From: Planctomycetaceae bacterium
Lineage (GTDB): Bacteria > Planctomycetota > Planctomycetia > Pirellulales > UBA7805
Length of the DNA: 53,333 nt
Assembly: GCA_902630355.1 (NCBI GenBank)
Contig: CACOUL010000003.1
Span: 78,284-131,616, forward strand
Direction: 5' to 3'
Positions within the stretch are counted from its first letter, which is position 1. Every line of letters starts with the position of its first letter. Position numbers and translations under genes: made by a program. The notes under the pieces are model-generated. The model saw only the letters and a program-made list of their open reading frames with translations. It did no database searches and was not told the DNA's origin. Of this stretch, positions 8,420 to 17,404 are shown piece by piece.

Positions 8420-9354
8420 ACGATTTATTGATCCAGATCATTCGCGATCGGAGTCGATCACTCTCACCTATTCCTACGGGTGTTGAGACCAAGCTTCCGT
8501 ATCTCCATGGAATTCGAGCGGTGCTGTTTGATGTCTATGGAACGCTTTTCGTGAGCAGTAGCGGGGAGATTGGCAGTGCGAGTCCACCGGTCATCGACGA
8601 AGAAGCTCAGTCGTCTTCGACGACGGAAATGGATGTCAGAATAGGCGAAGCATTTTATTGTCGATTCAGGACCCCGGTGGGTCATCGGGACTCGGGAAAG
8701 ACCGGCTCCGAATTAATTTCCCGATTTGAAGCAGCGATTTCTGAAATGCATGCTCGCAAGCGCGAGGAGGGTGTGCCTTGGCCGGAAGTGGATGTCCGCG
8801 AGATTTGGCAGCGCGTGATGATTGAGGTCTTAGCGAATGAGAAAATAAGTGCTGCTGGTCATTCACCCGAAGCCTGGGCAGTAGAGTACGAAGTCAATAC
8901 AAACCCGGTTTGGCCAATGCCCGGCGCTGTGGATTGTATCAATCGTCTCGGTTCGGCAAACTTGGTACTTGGATTAATCAGCAATGCCCAATTCTACACA
9001 CCATTATTGTTCCCTGCATTGATGGAAAGAGATCTTCACGAATTGGAAATATCGGAGGAAATGCAATACTATTCGTACCGGGGTGGCAGATCGAAACCGG
9101 ATCCCGCCATGTTTGAAGTCGCCAGGGAAGCACTTCGGATGAAAGGAATTGCACCGCAGCAGGCGCTTTATGTGGGCAACGATATGCTGAACGACATGAT
9201 GCCAGCGGCAGGTGTCGGCTTTCAGACAGCTCTCCTTGCCGCAGATCAACGCAGTCTTCGCCTGCGCGAGGGCGACCCTCGCGTTGCTCACGTCATGCCG
9301 GATATCATCGCGACGAATTTAGATGAGGTTGTTGCTTGCGTATTACCATCATAA
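8416..9354 (+). CDS. HAD-superfamily phosphatase in glycosyltransferase cassette
   Basis: A 312-residue HAD hydrolase. Motif I is VLFDVYGTLF (nucleophile Asp and acid/base position, here D-V-Y), motif II LISNAQ, motif III SKPDPAMF with the Lys, and motif IV YVGNDMLNDMMPA. Between motif I and the core is an unusually long, polar insert (about 100 residues, with SSSGEIG and SSSTTEMD) forming the cap, so substrate choice may be special. The ATG at 8416 overlaps the upstream stop by 4 nt; a TTG at 8395 is less likely. Being sandwiched between two glycosyltransferases, it most plausibly removes phosphate from a glycosyl-phosphate intermediate, as the phosphatases of glucosyl- and mannosylglycerate synthesis do. 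That role is inferred from context. Confidence 0.82.
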   Translation: MNDLLIQIIRDRSRSLSPIPTGVETKLPYLHGIRAVLFDVYGTLFVSSSGEIGSASPPVIDEEAQSSSTTEMDVRIGEAFYCRFRTPVGHRDSGKTGSELISRFEAAISEMHARKREEGVPWPEVDVREIWQRVMIEVLANEKISAAGHSPEAWAVEYEVNTNPVWPMPGAVDCINRLGSANLVLGLISNAQFYTPLLFPALMERDLHELEISEEMQYYSYRGGRSKPDPAMFEVAREALRMKGIAPQQALYVGNDMLNDMMPAAGVGFQTALLAADQRSLRLREGDPRVAHVMPDIIATNLDEVVACVLPS

Positions 9355-9444
9355 TGAGTCAGAGAGTACTCTTACTGCTTTCGTGCCGGCTTTTAAAAAG
9401 GCGTTGCGATAAAGATTTGTTGAAAAATTAATCGAATAGAAGAT

Positions 9445-10713
9445 ATGGCAGCACACAATATAGGTTTTGTTGGTACCCGATTTGCCGGTACCGATGGCGT
9501 TTCTTTAGAAAGTGCAAAGTGGGCGCAGATACTATGGGATCATAGAAACGTCAGTTATTGGTACGGTGGCAAGTTGGATCGCGATCCGGCAATCAGTATG
9601 GAAGTTCCGGAAGCCTATTTTTATGATCGCGAAAACGTATTGATCAATGAACAAGTCTTCGGTGTACGAACGCGAACTCCTCGTATAACAAAGAAGCTTT
9701 ATGAGCTAAGCGAATACCTCAAAGGTACGCTCTATAATTTCGTAGAGAAATTCGACATCGAGATTATGGTCGTGCAGAACGCCTTGTGTATTCCTATGCA
9801 CATTCCTTTGGGCCTCGCCATCACACACTTTATTGCGGAGACAGGTTTCCCCACGATCGCGCATCACCACGATTTTTATTGGGAGCGCAGTCGATTTGCA
9901 GTAAACGCGGTCGAGGATATTTTGCGAATGGCATTTCCGCCGTCGCTTCCAACCATTCAGCATGTGACGATCAATTCCTTTGCACAGCACGATCTCTCTT
10001 GGCGAACCGGAGAATCGTCCCTTTTGGTTCCCAATGTTCTTGATTTTGAATCGGGCCCACCGCCTATTGATGATTGGACTTCCGATATGCGGGCCGAGGT
10101 TGGGCTCGAGGCGGACGACATTCTGCTTTTGCAACCGACACGGGTGGTTCCGAGGAAGGGTATCGAGCACTCGATTTCACTGGTTGCCCAACTGAAAAAC
10201 CCGAAGTGCAAATTAGTTGTATCGCACGAATCGGGGGATGAAGGAGACGAGTATCTCTCGGCACTGACAGAGTTGGCAACCAATCAGGGCGTCGATTTGC
10301 GATTCATTCACACACGCGTGGGTGAGCGCCGCTCGACGGACGAATATGGCAACAAAATGTATACGCTGGCAGACGCGTATGCGATTTCCGATTTCATTAC
10401 GTATCCGAGCCTTTATGAAGGTTTTGGCAATGCATTGTTGGAGGCGTTTTACTACCGCAAGCCGGTTTTAGTGAATCGTTACTCGATTTTTGTCGCCGAT
10501 ATTGAGCCCCGTGGATTCGAAGTCATTAAAATGGACGGTTTCCTTACGCGCGACGTCGTCGACAATGTCCGGCTTGTTCTGGAAGATGCTGAATACCGTG
10601 AGCGAATGGTGAACCATAATTACGAGTTATGCAAAGCATTTTTCAGTTACTCCGTCTTGCGGCGTCAGTTGAGGGCCCTGGTTACCAACTTCACAGGCAT
10701 GGAAGATCTTTGA
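9445..10713 (+). CDS. Glycosyltransferase family 4 (possible glycosylglycerate-type synthase)
   Basis: A 422-residue GT4 enzyme starting with ATG at 9445. The N-terminus [25 protein letters not shown] is distinctive: from memory it is shared with glycosyltransferases in compatible-solute clusters, possibly mannosylglucosylglycerate synthases. I could not check this. A His-rich segment, [11 protein letters not shown], lies at about residues 138-150. The C-terminal half has [17 protein letters not shown] (phosphate/UDP loop) and [20 protein letters not shown], the retaining-GT signature. It lies 90 bp after the HAD gene in the same direction, so it belongs to the cassette. Rhodopirellula baltica is reported to accumulate mannosylglucosylglycerate, which would fit. 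The assignment remains inference. Confidence 0.82.
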   Translation: MAAHNIGFVGTRFAGTDGVSLESAKWAQILWDHRNVSYWYGGKLDRDPAISMEVPEAYFYDRENVLINEQVFGVRTRTPRITKKLYELSEYLKGTLYNFVEKFDIEIMVVQNALCIPMHIPLGLAITHFIAETGFPTIAHHHDFYWERSRFAVNAVEDILRMAFPPSLPTIQHVTINSFAQHDLSWRTGESSLLVPNVLDFESGPPPIDDWTSDMRAEVGLEADDILLLQPTRVVPRKGIEHSISLVAQLKNPKCKLVVSHESGDEGDEYLSALTELATNQGVDLRFIHTRVGERRSTDEYGNKMYTLADAYAISDFITYPSLYEGFGNALLEAFYYRKPVLVNRYSIFVADIEPRGFEVIKMDGFLTRDVVDNVRLVLEDAEYRERMVNHNYELCKAFFSYSVLRRQLRALVTNFTGMEDL

Positions 10714-10776
10714 GCTTGAAGGGTTCGTTTTTCACCTCGACTTATTGAGGCAAATGCCAAAAATCGATTACATTCT

Positions 10777-11088
10777 ATGTTTCAAAAGCCGCTTCGGCCC
10801 CGGACGCCAGCCATGAACTTGTTGTCACGTATTTTTCGCTTCGGCTTAATCATTGGGATGATTTTTTGCTCATTGCAAGAGGCCGTTGTTTTTGCAAAGA
10901 ACGGTGCGTCTCCAGAGGAACCGAGTAAGCAAGGCTACGTGCTTGCCTACATCGTTGTTTTATTTGTATTCGCCTTTGCGATTGGCGTTGTCGTCCGATC
11001 AGGAAACCGCGCAGATCGACCGAAGATGGTCGAAAAAGATCTGGAGTATCGCCTCGAAAAGATGAGCGGGCGATCCAAGGATCGGTAG
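10777..11088 (+). CDS. Small membrane protein, unknown function
   Basis: A 103-residue protein with a basic start, a first hydrophobic helix (about residues 20-37, possibly a cleaved signal: FGLIIGMIFCSLQEAVVFAKN), a short polar loop, a second helix (about 54-71, YVLAYIVVLFVFAFAIGVVV) and a highly charged cytoplasmic tail (KMVEKDLEYRLEKMSGRSKDR). An in-frame ATG at 10813 could be the true start. This pattern recurs in small planctomycete membrane proteins with no assigned role. It ends 5 bp from the convergent aminotransferase gene. Confidence 0.55.
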   Translation: MFQKPLRPRTPAMNLLSRIFRFGLIIGMIFCSLQEAVVFAKNGASPEEPSKQGYVLAYIVVLFVFAFAIGVVVRSGNRADRPKMVEKDLEYRLEKMSGRSKDR

Positions 11089-11093
11089 ACGTT

Positions 11094-12296
11094 TCAGGCA
11101 GCCTTCGCCGCGGCCTTGAAGTAAGAGGTGATGTGCCAGGCCGTATATTCTTGTTCGGCCGCAGTGAGTTCCGGGAAGATGGGTAAGGCGAGGGTCTCGG
11201 CTGCTGCCCTTTCCGTTTCCGGGAGGCTACCCGGAGGATAATCGAGGTCGGCAAAGCAGGCTTGGCGGTGGAGTGGAACCGGATAATAAATTTCAGTTCC
11301 GACGTTCGCCGCCTTAAGGTGGGCGCGAAGTGAGTCTCGATGACCCCCGGGAACGCGAATGACGTACTGGTTCCAAACGTGTCGTCCCGTAATTTCCATC
11401 GTGGGCAGTTCGACATGTCCAAAGATACCCGCCTGCTCGAAAAGTTGCTGATACCGCTTCGCGTTTTCGATCCGCATCTCAGTCCAGCGTTCGAGATGCG
11501 GTAGTTTCACGTTGAGTACGGCAGCTTGTATCCCGTCGAGTCGGCTATTGATTCCGATTGCCTGATGGTAGTAACGCGGGCGCATTCCATGCACGCGCAA
11601 CAGTGAAAGTCGATCTACCCAACCTTCATCGTTACTGGTGAGCATTCCCCCATCGCCGGGCCCTCCGAGATTTTTTGTGGGGTAAAAGCTAAAGCATCCC
11701 ATGTCTCCCAAGGATCCAGCGCGCCGACCATGGTATTCTGCTCCAATGGCCTGAGCCGCATCCTCAATGAGCAGCAGATCGTTGCCCTGTGCGATATCAC
11801 ACAGTCGATGCATATCGGCGCATTGACCGAAGAGATGGACTGGAATGATCGCTTTGGTTCGCTTCGTGATTTTTCGGGCAACGTCGTTCGGATCAAGATT
11901 AAATGTTTTGGGATCGATATCCGCAAAAACGATTTTAGCTCCCACTCTGGCAACCGTACTGGCGGTGGAAAAAAAGGTATAGCTGGGAACGATTACCTCA
12001 TCGCCTTGGCCAATTTCTGCTGCCAGCAGTGCTAAAAGGAGTGCATCGCTTCCCGATGCGCAACCGACGGCAAAATTTGCGTGGCAATAATTTGCGATTT
12101 CCGATTCGAGTGCTTGTACTTCGGGGCCGAGTACGAACTGACCTGTGTCAAAAACACTTGATACGGCAGCATCAATTTCCTCTCGTAGCGGTGCCGTTTG
12201 CCGCTGGACATCAAAGAGCGGCACCCCGGTCACTGGCGGGCTGAAAGGGATCTGAGTTAAGGGTCCCTTATCAAGGTCATTCGGCATCGCCATCAT
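11094..12296 (-). CDS. DegT/DnrJ/EryC1/StrS-family PLP aminotransferase
   Basis: A 400-residue PLP-dependent enzyme of the sugar aminotransferase family. It typically transfers an amino group from glutamate to a nucleotide-linked keto-sugar for cell-surface glycans. Visible features are the PLP phosphate loop SGSDALLLAL, IPVHLFGQ, the Asp that holds the pyridine nitrogen (LLLIEDAAQAIGA), and the Schiff-base Lys in SFYPTKNLGGPGDGG. The C-terminal half has VWNQYVIRVPG and YYPVPLH, both diagnostic. The frame is open to 12380. I chose ATG 12296 because AGAGGA lies 7 nt upstream; a second ATG follows immediately. Its family normally starts at PFSPP..GVPLFD, which agrees. No sugar dehydratase gene is adjacent, so the exact sugar is unknown. 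Confidence 0.88.
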   Translation of the reverse strand: MMAMPNDLDKGPLTQIPFSPPVTGVPLFDVQRQTAPLREEIDAAVSSVFDTGQFVLGPEVQALESEIANYCHANFAVGCASGSDALLLALLAAEIGQGDEVIVPSYTFFSTASTVARVGAKIVFADIDPKTFNLDPNDVARKITKRTKAIIPVHLFGQCADMHRLCDIAQGNDLLLIEDAAQAIGAEYHGRRAGSLGDMGCFSFYPTKNLGGPGDGGMLTSNDEGWVDRLSLLRVHGMRPRYYHQAIGINSRLDGIQAAVLNVKLPHLERWTEMRIENAKRYQQLFEQAGIFGHVELPTMEITGRHVWNQYVIRVPGGHRDSLRAHLKAANVGTEIYYPVPLHRQACFADLDYPPGSLPETERAAAETLALPIFPELTAAEQEYTAWHITSYFKAAAKAA

Positions 12297-12593
12297 CTCG
12301 TTGTCCTCTGGCCAAAGTCGTATCCGTGCCCTCACCTCGATCGAAGGGGCTGATTTAGATTTTTCACACCAAGACGTCAAGGTCGAACCTCGCTTTGGGG
12401 AGGGGCGACGATGGTTGTCCGGGAAATGCCAGCATTGCCGTCACGGCGAATTTCTTTCAAAACGTGCGTAATTCGGACCGGTTTGCTTGGGGTCCCTGGC
12501 TTTTCAAGCAGTCGCCTATGCTTGTTTACACTGCCAAGCTAAGTATATTTTGGAAGGGCTTCTTGCCGATTCGAACCCACCGACGACGACCTC
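12297..12593. other. Intergenic region between divergent genes
   Basis: A 297-bp gap between the aminotransferase (minus) and the first PQQ-propeller gene (plus). I found no convincing promoter pair, RNA gene or repeat. The stretch 12568-12578 looks like a reversed tRNA T-loop but has no matching stem. Confidence 0.35.
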
Positions 12594-14840
12594 ATGCCAT
12601 CCCCTAAGCGTCCGACCATCTTTTTTCTCTTGTTGCTTGCCTGTTTCGCCCTCGGTGTCCCACCGGTCAGCGCCGATCCGCTCGACTGGCCCAACTGGCG
12701 TGGACCGCAGCAAGATCGAACATCGGTAGAAACCGGTTTGCCGACGCGATGGGATCCCAAAGGTGGTGAAGGGAGCAACGTCGTCTGGGAGCGATCCGAT
12801 TTGGGAGGTATCTCAACGCCTGTCGTCCTTGACGGCATGCTCTATACGATTGTACGAAGCGAAACGGGAACGTCCCGGGAGGGAGAAAAAGTAATCTGTG
12901 TTGATGCCGCCACTGGTGAGAAGATTTGGGAAAATAAGTTTAACGTGTATCTTTCTGACGTGCCCGATACGCGAGTCGGTTGGTCGAGTTGTGTGGCAGA
13001 TCCGGAGACCGGAAACATCTACGCGCTGGGAGTCTGCGGACTTTTTCAGTGTCTCGACGGAAAAACGGGAAAAACGCTCTGGTCTCACTCATTGCATGAA
13101 GAATATGGTTTGCTCAGTACTTACGGCGGTCGTACCAACATCCCCGTGCTCTTCGACGATTTGGTAATCGTCAGTGCGGTCGTCATCGGTTGGGGGGATA
13201 TGGCAAAACCGGCGCATCGATTTCTCGCTTTTGACAAAAATACGGGCGAACTTGTCTGGTTTGAGGGAACGCGACTTCTTCCATACGACACAACGTATAG
13301 CACACCGAGCGTCGCGATACTGGATGGAGAAGCGGCGTTGGTTTTTGGGTCGGGGGATGGTGCAATCTGGGCACTGCAACCGAGAACCGGTAAGCCGCTC
13401 TGGAAGTATAATTTTTCTCGCAGAGGCTTGAATGTATCACCGTTGGTCGCGGGAGAAAAAGTATTCAGCAGTCACAGTGAAGAAAATATCGATGACACGA
13501 CGATGGGCGGTCTCGTCAGGATTGACCCGAAAAAGGACGCCCCTGAGGGATCGCGAGGAGAAAAGGATCTTACTGCTTCAGGTGCGGTTTGGCGTAACCG
13601 CGAGGTGATGGTCGGTAAGAGTTCGCCCCTTTTGGTAGGCGATACACTGGTGGTCGTCGATGATCGCGCAACACTCATGGGATTTGATCCGGAGACGGGG
13701 AAGCGAAAATTCAGGAAAAAATTGGGCACCGTGATGCGATCGACGCCGTTGTATGCCGATGGCAAGCTTTATTTGTGTACCGCCAATGGTCGCTGGTACA
13801 CGCTGCAAATAGATGGCGATCGCGTCAAGACGCTCTTCAAAATGCGATTGCCGGCAGGTGAAGGAAGCTATGGATCGCCCATTGTATCCCACGGTCGACT
13901 TTATGTTCCGACGACCGATAAACTTTACTGCATTGCCTCTCCGGGGCATTCTTCAGAACCGAATCCCGTTGCGCCGCAGTCGAGAGAAGATTCCATTCCT
14001 GCAGATGCCACTGCAACCCATCTTCAGGTGGTTCCTGCCGAAGCTTTGATCCGACCGGGGGAGGAAATCCAATTCCGCGCGCGACTTTTTGATGACAAGG
14101 GTCGCTTGATCAAGGAATCCCCGGCAGAGTTTACCATTCGGGGCCCCGGTGCAATTACAGAAGCCGGTAAATATTCCTCGGAGTCAGGGGACGGCCATGC
14201 TGCCGTTTTCGTAAAGGCACAATCGGGCGAACTGGAAGGGAGTGCACGGATCCGCATCGTTCCTGATCTCCCGTGGCATTTTGATTTTGAGGGCGATGCC
14301 GTTCCGATCACCTGGGTTGGCGCACGGTATCGACATCAGCTGAGAGATATCGATGGTGAGCGGGTGATGGTAAAAGTCTCCACGATTCCCAAGGGGGCGC
14401 GTTCGCGGGCATGGATGGGGCACCCCGATATGCATGATTACACGGTTCAAGCCGACGTACGTGGCACGGCTCAGGATAATAAAATGCCCGACATCGGGCT
14501 CATCGCCCAGCGGTACACGCTGGACCTGATGGGAGCCTATCAGAAGCTGCAAATTCGTTCCTGGGTGCCCGTGATGCGCATGGCGAAGAGTGTTGATTTT
14601 TCCTGGCAGCCGGATGTCTGGTATCGGATGAAGTTCCGTGTGGAGGTCGAGGAGATCGACGGTGAGCAACGGGCCATTTTACGAGGAAAGGTATGGCCAC
14701 GTGACCAGGCGGAACCGGAAGCGTGGACGATTGAAGCGATGGATGATTCTCCGAATCTCAGCGGAAGCCCCGGTTTGTACGGAAACGCCAAGGATGCGGA
14801 ACTTCATTTAGATAATATTCGAGTAGATGCAAACGAGTAA
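12594..14840 (+). CDS. Secreted PQQ-like beta-propeller protein with C-terminal lectin-like domain
   Basis: A 748-residue exported protein. The signal peptide covers about residues 1-27 (FFLLLLACFALG, then VSADP). WPNWRGPQQDRTS opens the propeller, as in most planctomycete members. Repeated blades carry the A-x-D-x-x-T-G-x-x-x-W motif (VDAATGEKIWEN, LDGKTGKTLWSH, FDKNTGELVWFE, LQPRTGKPLWKY, FDPETGKRKF), seen from about 60 to 450. A linker with an Ig-like or invasin-like segment follows (about 480-550, VVPAEALIRPGEEIQF). The C-terminal 190 residues resemble a LamG / 3-keto-disaccharide-hydrolase-like jelly roll (DFEGDAVPITW). It may bind glycans outside the cytoplasm. No catalytic site is evident, and the propeller need not hold PQQ. 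The next gene also encodes a propeller. Confidence 0.85.
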   Translation: MPSPKRPTIFFLLLLACFALGVPPVSADPLDWPNWRGPQQDRTSVETGLPTRWDPKGGEGSNVVWERSDLGGISTPVVLDGMLYTIVRSETGTSREGEKVICVDAATGEKIWENKFNVYLSDVPDTRVGWSSCVADPETGNIYALGVCGLFQCLDGKTGKTLWSHSLHEEYGLLSTYGGRTNIPVLFDDLVIVSAVVIGWGDMAKPAHRFLAFDKNTGELVWFEGTRLLPYDTTYSTPSVAILDGEAALVFGSGDGAIWALQPRTGKPLWKYNFSRRGLNVSPLVAGEKVFSSHSEENIDDTTMGGLVRIDPKKDAPEGSRGEKDLTASGAVWRNREVMVGKSSPLLVGDTLVVVDDRATLMGFDPETGKRKFRKKLGTVMRSTPLYADGKLYLCTANGRWYTLQIDGDRVKTLFKMRLPAGEGSYGSPIVSHGRLYVPTTDKLYCIASPGHSSEPNPVAPQSREDSIPADATATHLQVVPAEALIRPGEEIQFRARLFDDKGRLIKESPAEFTIRGPGAITEAGKYSSESGDGHAAVFVKAQSGELEGSARIRIVPDLPWHFDFEGDAVPITWVGARYRHQLRDIDGERVMVKVSTIPKGARSRAWMGHPDMHDYTVQADVRGTAQDNKMPDIGLIAQRYTLDLMGAYQKLQIRSWVPVMRMAKSVDFSWQPDVWYRMKFRVEVEEIDGEQRAILRGKVWPRDQAEPEAWTIEAMDDSPNLSGSPGLYGNAKDAELHLDNIRVDANE

Positions 14841-14913
14841 TCGGCTTTTGGTTCGGGAAATATGCGATATTACGTGCGCGTTTTTCTGAGGCCGACAATC
14901 AAGAGGATGTGAC

Positions 14914-16908
14914 ATGTCGATCAAGAAGAGTAAATCAAGCCTTTTTCTGACAGCGATCTGTATTTTCTCGCTGCATGCTTCTTCGCACGTCTCTGGTGGA
15001 GAGAGCGAAAAAATTACCAAGGAATGGACCCAGTGGGGCGGAGATAGCTATCGCAATAATACTCCGGAAGGAACCGGTATCGCCTCTGATTGGTCGACAG
15101 GCGAATTTTCCGGAAATCCTACAGAGTGGCAGCCTGAAACTTCAAAAAATATCAAATGGGTTGCCCGCCTTGGTTCACAGACTTACGGGAATGCAGTGGT
15201 TGCGGATGATAAGGTCTTTGTAGGCACCAACAACAGCGGTGGATGGTTGCAGAGATATCCAGGTAAGGTCGACTTGGGTTGTTTGCTGGCGTTTGACAAG
15301 GATGACGGTTCTTTTCTTTGGCAGGATTCGAGCGAAAAGCTTCGCACCGGTCGGGTACACGACTGGCCTCTGCAAGGAATCTGCTGCGCGCCTCTCGTAG
15401 AGCAAGATCGACTTTGGTTTGTGACAAGTCGAGGTGAAGTCAAGTGTCTGGATGTAGAAGGTTTTTATGACGGCAAAGATGATGGGCTGGCAGCCGGTTG
15501 GGCTCGCATGTTTGATTTAATGAAAAAATCAGACCCAGAAGCCGATCGCGTGGTCCCCGCCATTGCAGAACTCAATAAAGGGAACCTTCCGGCAGTCGTA
15601 CGAGATTCATTTCAATCTGCTGGATCATCCGTGCCGGAAAATGTGCATGTGGCAACAGAAGAGTCAGGAAAAAAATGGTCTTTTGCAGCGACCAGTGATG
15701 GTGTGAATCGAGAGTATCAAGTGCGTCTTGCGGGACCGAAGTTGAGCGGATTCAAAAAGATTACGGTCGCGGACAAACAGGAGTCGGACGTGGTTTGGGT
15801 TTTCGACATGATGAAGGAACTCGGTATTTCACAACACAATATGTGCAGCTGCTCGGTAACCTCTGCCGGCGATCTCCTCTTTGTGAATACCTCCAACGGA
15901 GTTGATGAATCGCACATTCTCCTTCCTTCGCCCGATGCACCGAGCTTTATCGCCATGAATAAAAATTCGGGAGAAGTACTTTGGACCGATAGTTCGCCGG
16001 GGATCAACATTTTGCACGGACAATGGTCTTCTCCGGCGTACGGTGTCCTGGGCGGTGTGCCTCAAGTGATCTTCGCCGGGGGCGATGGGTGGGTCTACAG
16101 CTTTGATCCTGAAGGTGATGGGATGGGCAACGCAAAGTTGCTCTGGAAGTTTGACTGCAATCCGAAGGAATCAAAATGGGAGCTAGGCGGCCGCGGCACA
16201 CGAAACAATGTCATTGCGACACCTGTGATTCATGATGGTCTGGTTTATGTTGCAGTGGGTCAGGATCCGGAGCACGCCGAAGGTAACGGACATCTTTGGT
16301 GTCTCGATCCGAACAAGCGCGGCGATGTGAGTCCCACGCTGGCGTTCCACGTGGACGATCCACAAACGCCTATTCCACATCGTCGTTTACAGGCAGTTGA
16401 TCCGAAAAAAGGAGAGGTCGCGCGGGACAATCCCAACTCTGCCGTTGTTTGGCATTACGACAAGCAGGACCAGAATGGCGACGGGGAAATCGATTGGGAG
16501 GAAGAAATGCACCGAAGCTGCGGAACGGTCGCCATCAAAGACAACCTGCTTTATATTTCAGACTTTAGCGGTCTCTTTCACTGTCTCGATGCCAAGACCG
16601 GCAAAGTGCATTGGACTCACGACATGCTTGCGGCCGCCTGGGGCTCGCCACTGATCGTTGACGGGAAGGTCTATATTGGTGACGAAGATGGAGATGTCAC
16701 GATTTTCAAATTGTCACCAACAGAAGAAATTCTTTCCGTCGATGAGTATGGTGACCCTGGTCCCATCAATATGGGGAATTCGGTTTACAGTACGCCGATC
16801 GTTGCCGATAACGTGCTGTATATCACAAACAAAACCCACCTGTTCGCTATCGCCGACGAGGGAGAGTCCGCGGAAGATGCCTCTGCGGAATCTGCTCCCA
16901 GCAATTGA
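14914..16908 (+). CDS. Secreted PQQ-like beta-propeller protein with embedded EF-hand loop
   Basis: A 664-residue exported protein: signal peptide at residues 1-28 (FLTAICIFSLHAS), then WTQWGGDSYRNNTPEG, the usual opening of these propellers. Blades show FDKDDGSFLWQ, MNKNSGEVLWTD and LDAKTGKVHWTH; the last blade carries YIGDEDGDVTIF. About 150 residues in the first half (roughly 180-330) break the regular blade pattern. A perfect calcium-binding EF-hand loop sits at residues 519-530. The start has GAGG 7 nt upstream. It follows the first propeller gene by 73 bp on the same strand and ends 4 bp from the convergent bcp gene. Role unknown; a secreted scaffold or calcium-stabilised binding protein is plausible. 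Confidence 0.85.
   Translation: MSIKKSKSSLFLTAICIFSLHASSHVSGGESEKITKEWTQWGGDSYRNNTPEGTGIASDWSTGEFSGNPTEWQPETSKNIKWVARLGSQTYGNAVVADDKVFVGTNNSGGWLQRYPGKVDLGCLLAFDKDDGSFLWQDSSEKLRTGRVHDWPLQGICCAPLVEQDRLWFVTSRGEVKCLDVEGFYDGKDDGLAAGWARMFDLMKKSDPEADRVVPAIAELNKGNLPAVVRDSFQSAGSSVPENVHVATEESGKKWSFAATSDGVNREYQVRLAGPKLSGFKKITVADKQESDVVWVFDMMKELGISQHNMCSCSVTSAGDLLFVNTSNGVDESHILLPSPDAPSFIAMNKNSGEVLWTDSSPGINILHGQWSSPAYGVLGGVPQVIFAGGDGWVYSFDPEGDGMGNAKLLWKFDCNPKESKWELGGRGTRNNVIATPVIHDGLVYVAVGQDPEHAEGNGHLWCLDPNKRGDVSPTLAFHVDDPQTPIPHRRLQAVDPKKGEVARDNPNSAVVWHYDKQDQNGDGEIDWEEEMHRSCGTVAIKDNLLYISDFSGLFHCLDAKTGKVHWTHDMLAAAWGSPLIVDGKVYIGDEDGDVTIFKLSPTEEILSVDEYGDPGPINMGNSVYSTPIVADNVLYITNKTHLFAIADEGESAEDASAESAPSN
16468..16503 (+). 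other. EF-hand calcium-binding loop within the propeller
   Basis: Twelve codons read D-Q-N-G-D-G-E-I-D-W-E-E. Asp, Asn, Asp, Asp and the final Glu fall at loop positions 1, 3, 5, 9 and 12, with Gly at 6 and Ile at 8, matching the canonical EF-hand consensus at every key position. The flanks are not clearly helical, so it may be a dockerin-like or loop-only calcium site. Confidence 0.7.
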
Positions 16909-16912
16909 CGGA

Positions 16913-17386
16913 CTACTGAGCCGCCTTGATGGCGCTTAGCACCTCCTGATCGTGCCCGTCCACGCGCACGCGTCGCCATATCTTTGCGAATTTTCCCTCA
17001 GAGTCGATCAGAAAAGTGCTTCTCACAATTCCCATCGATTTCTTTCCGTACATGTTTTTCTCGCGCCAGGCACCAAATTTTTCTGCAACCTTGTGGCCCT
17101 TGTCCACCAGTAAGGGAAAGTTCAACTGATATTTATCACGGAACTTTTCATGCGATGCTTGATCATCAGCGCTGATGCCGACTAATTGCACGCCCGCCCG
17201 CTTGAGAGATTGTTTTTGATCTCGGAAAGCGCATGCCTCCTTTGTACAACCGGGCGTATCGTCTTTGGGATAGAAATAAACGACGACCCACTGCCCCTTC
17301 CAGTCACTCAACTTCCACTTCTCGCCCCCATCAGTCGCCAACGTAAATGCGGGCGCTTTATCGCCCTCCTCCGGCCAATCACTCAT
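16913..17386 (-). CDS. bcp: Peroxiredoxin, Bcp/PrxQ type
   Basis: A 157-residue thiol peroxidase that reduces hydrogen and lipid hydroperoxides with electrons from thioredoxin. FYPKDDTPGCTKEAC places the peroxidatic Cys47 and the resolving Cys52 five residues apart, the arrangement of the atypical 2-Cys Bcp group. The TPGC motif, the VGISADD strand and the FPLLVD block are all present, and the length is normal. Its start lies only 18 bp after the stop of the photolyase gene on the same strand, so it is probably the last gene of the photolyase / lipid-modification operon, which fits defence against photo-oxidative damage. Confidence 0.93.
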   Translation of the reverse strand: MSDWPEEGDKAPAFTLATDGGEKWKLSDWKGQWVVVYFYPKDDTPGCTKEACAFRDQKQSLKRAGVQLVGISADDQASHEKFRDKYQLNFPLLVDKGHKVAEKFGAWREKNMYGKKSMGIVRSTFLIDSEGKFAKIWRRVRVDGHDQEVLSAIKAAQ

Positions 17387-17404
17387 GGGGTGCCTCTCTT
17401 TCCT

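Noticed and set aside
12568-12578. GGGTTCGAATC on the minus strand, resembling a tRNA T-loop
   Set aside because: The flanks do not form the 5-bp T-stem and there is no acceptor stem or anticodon arm around it.
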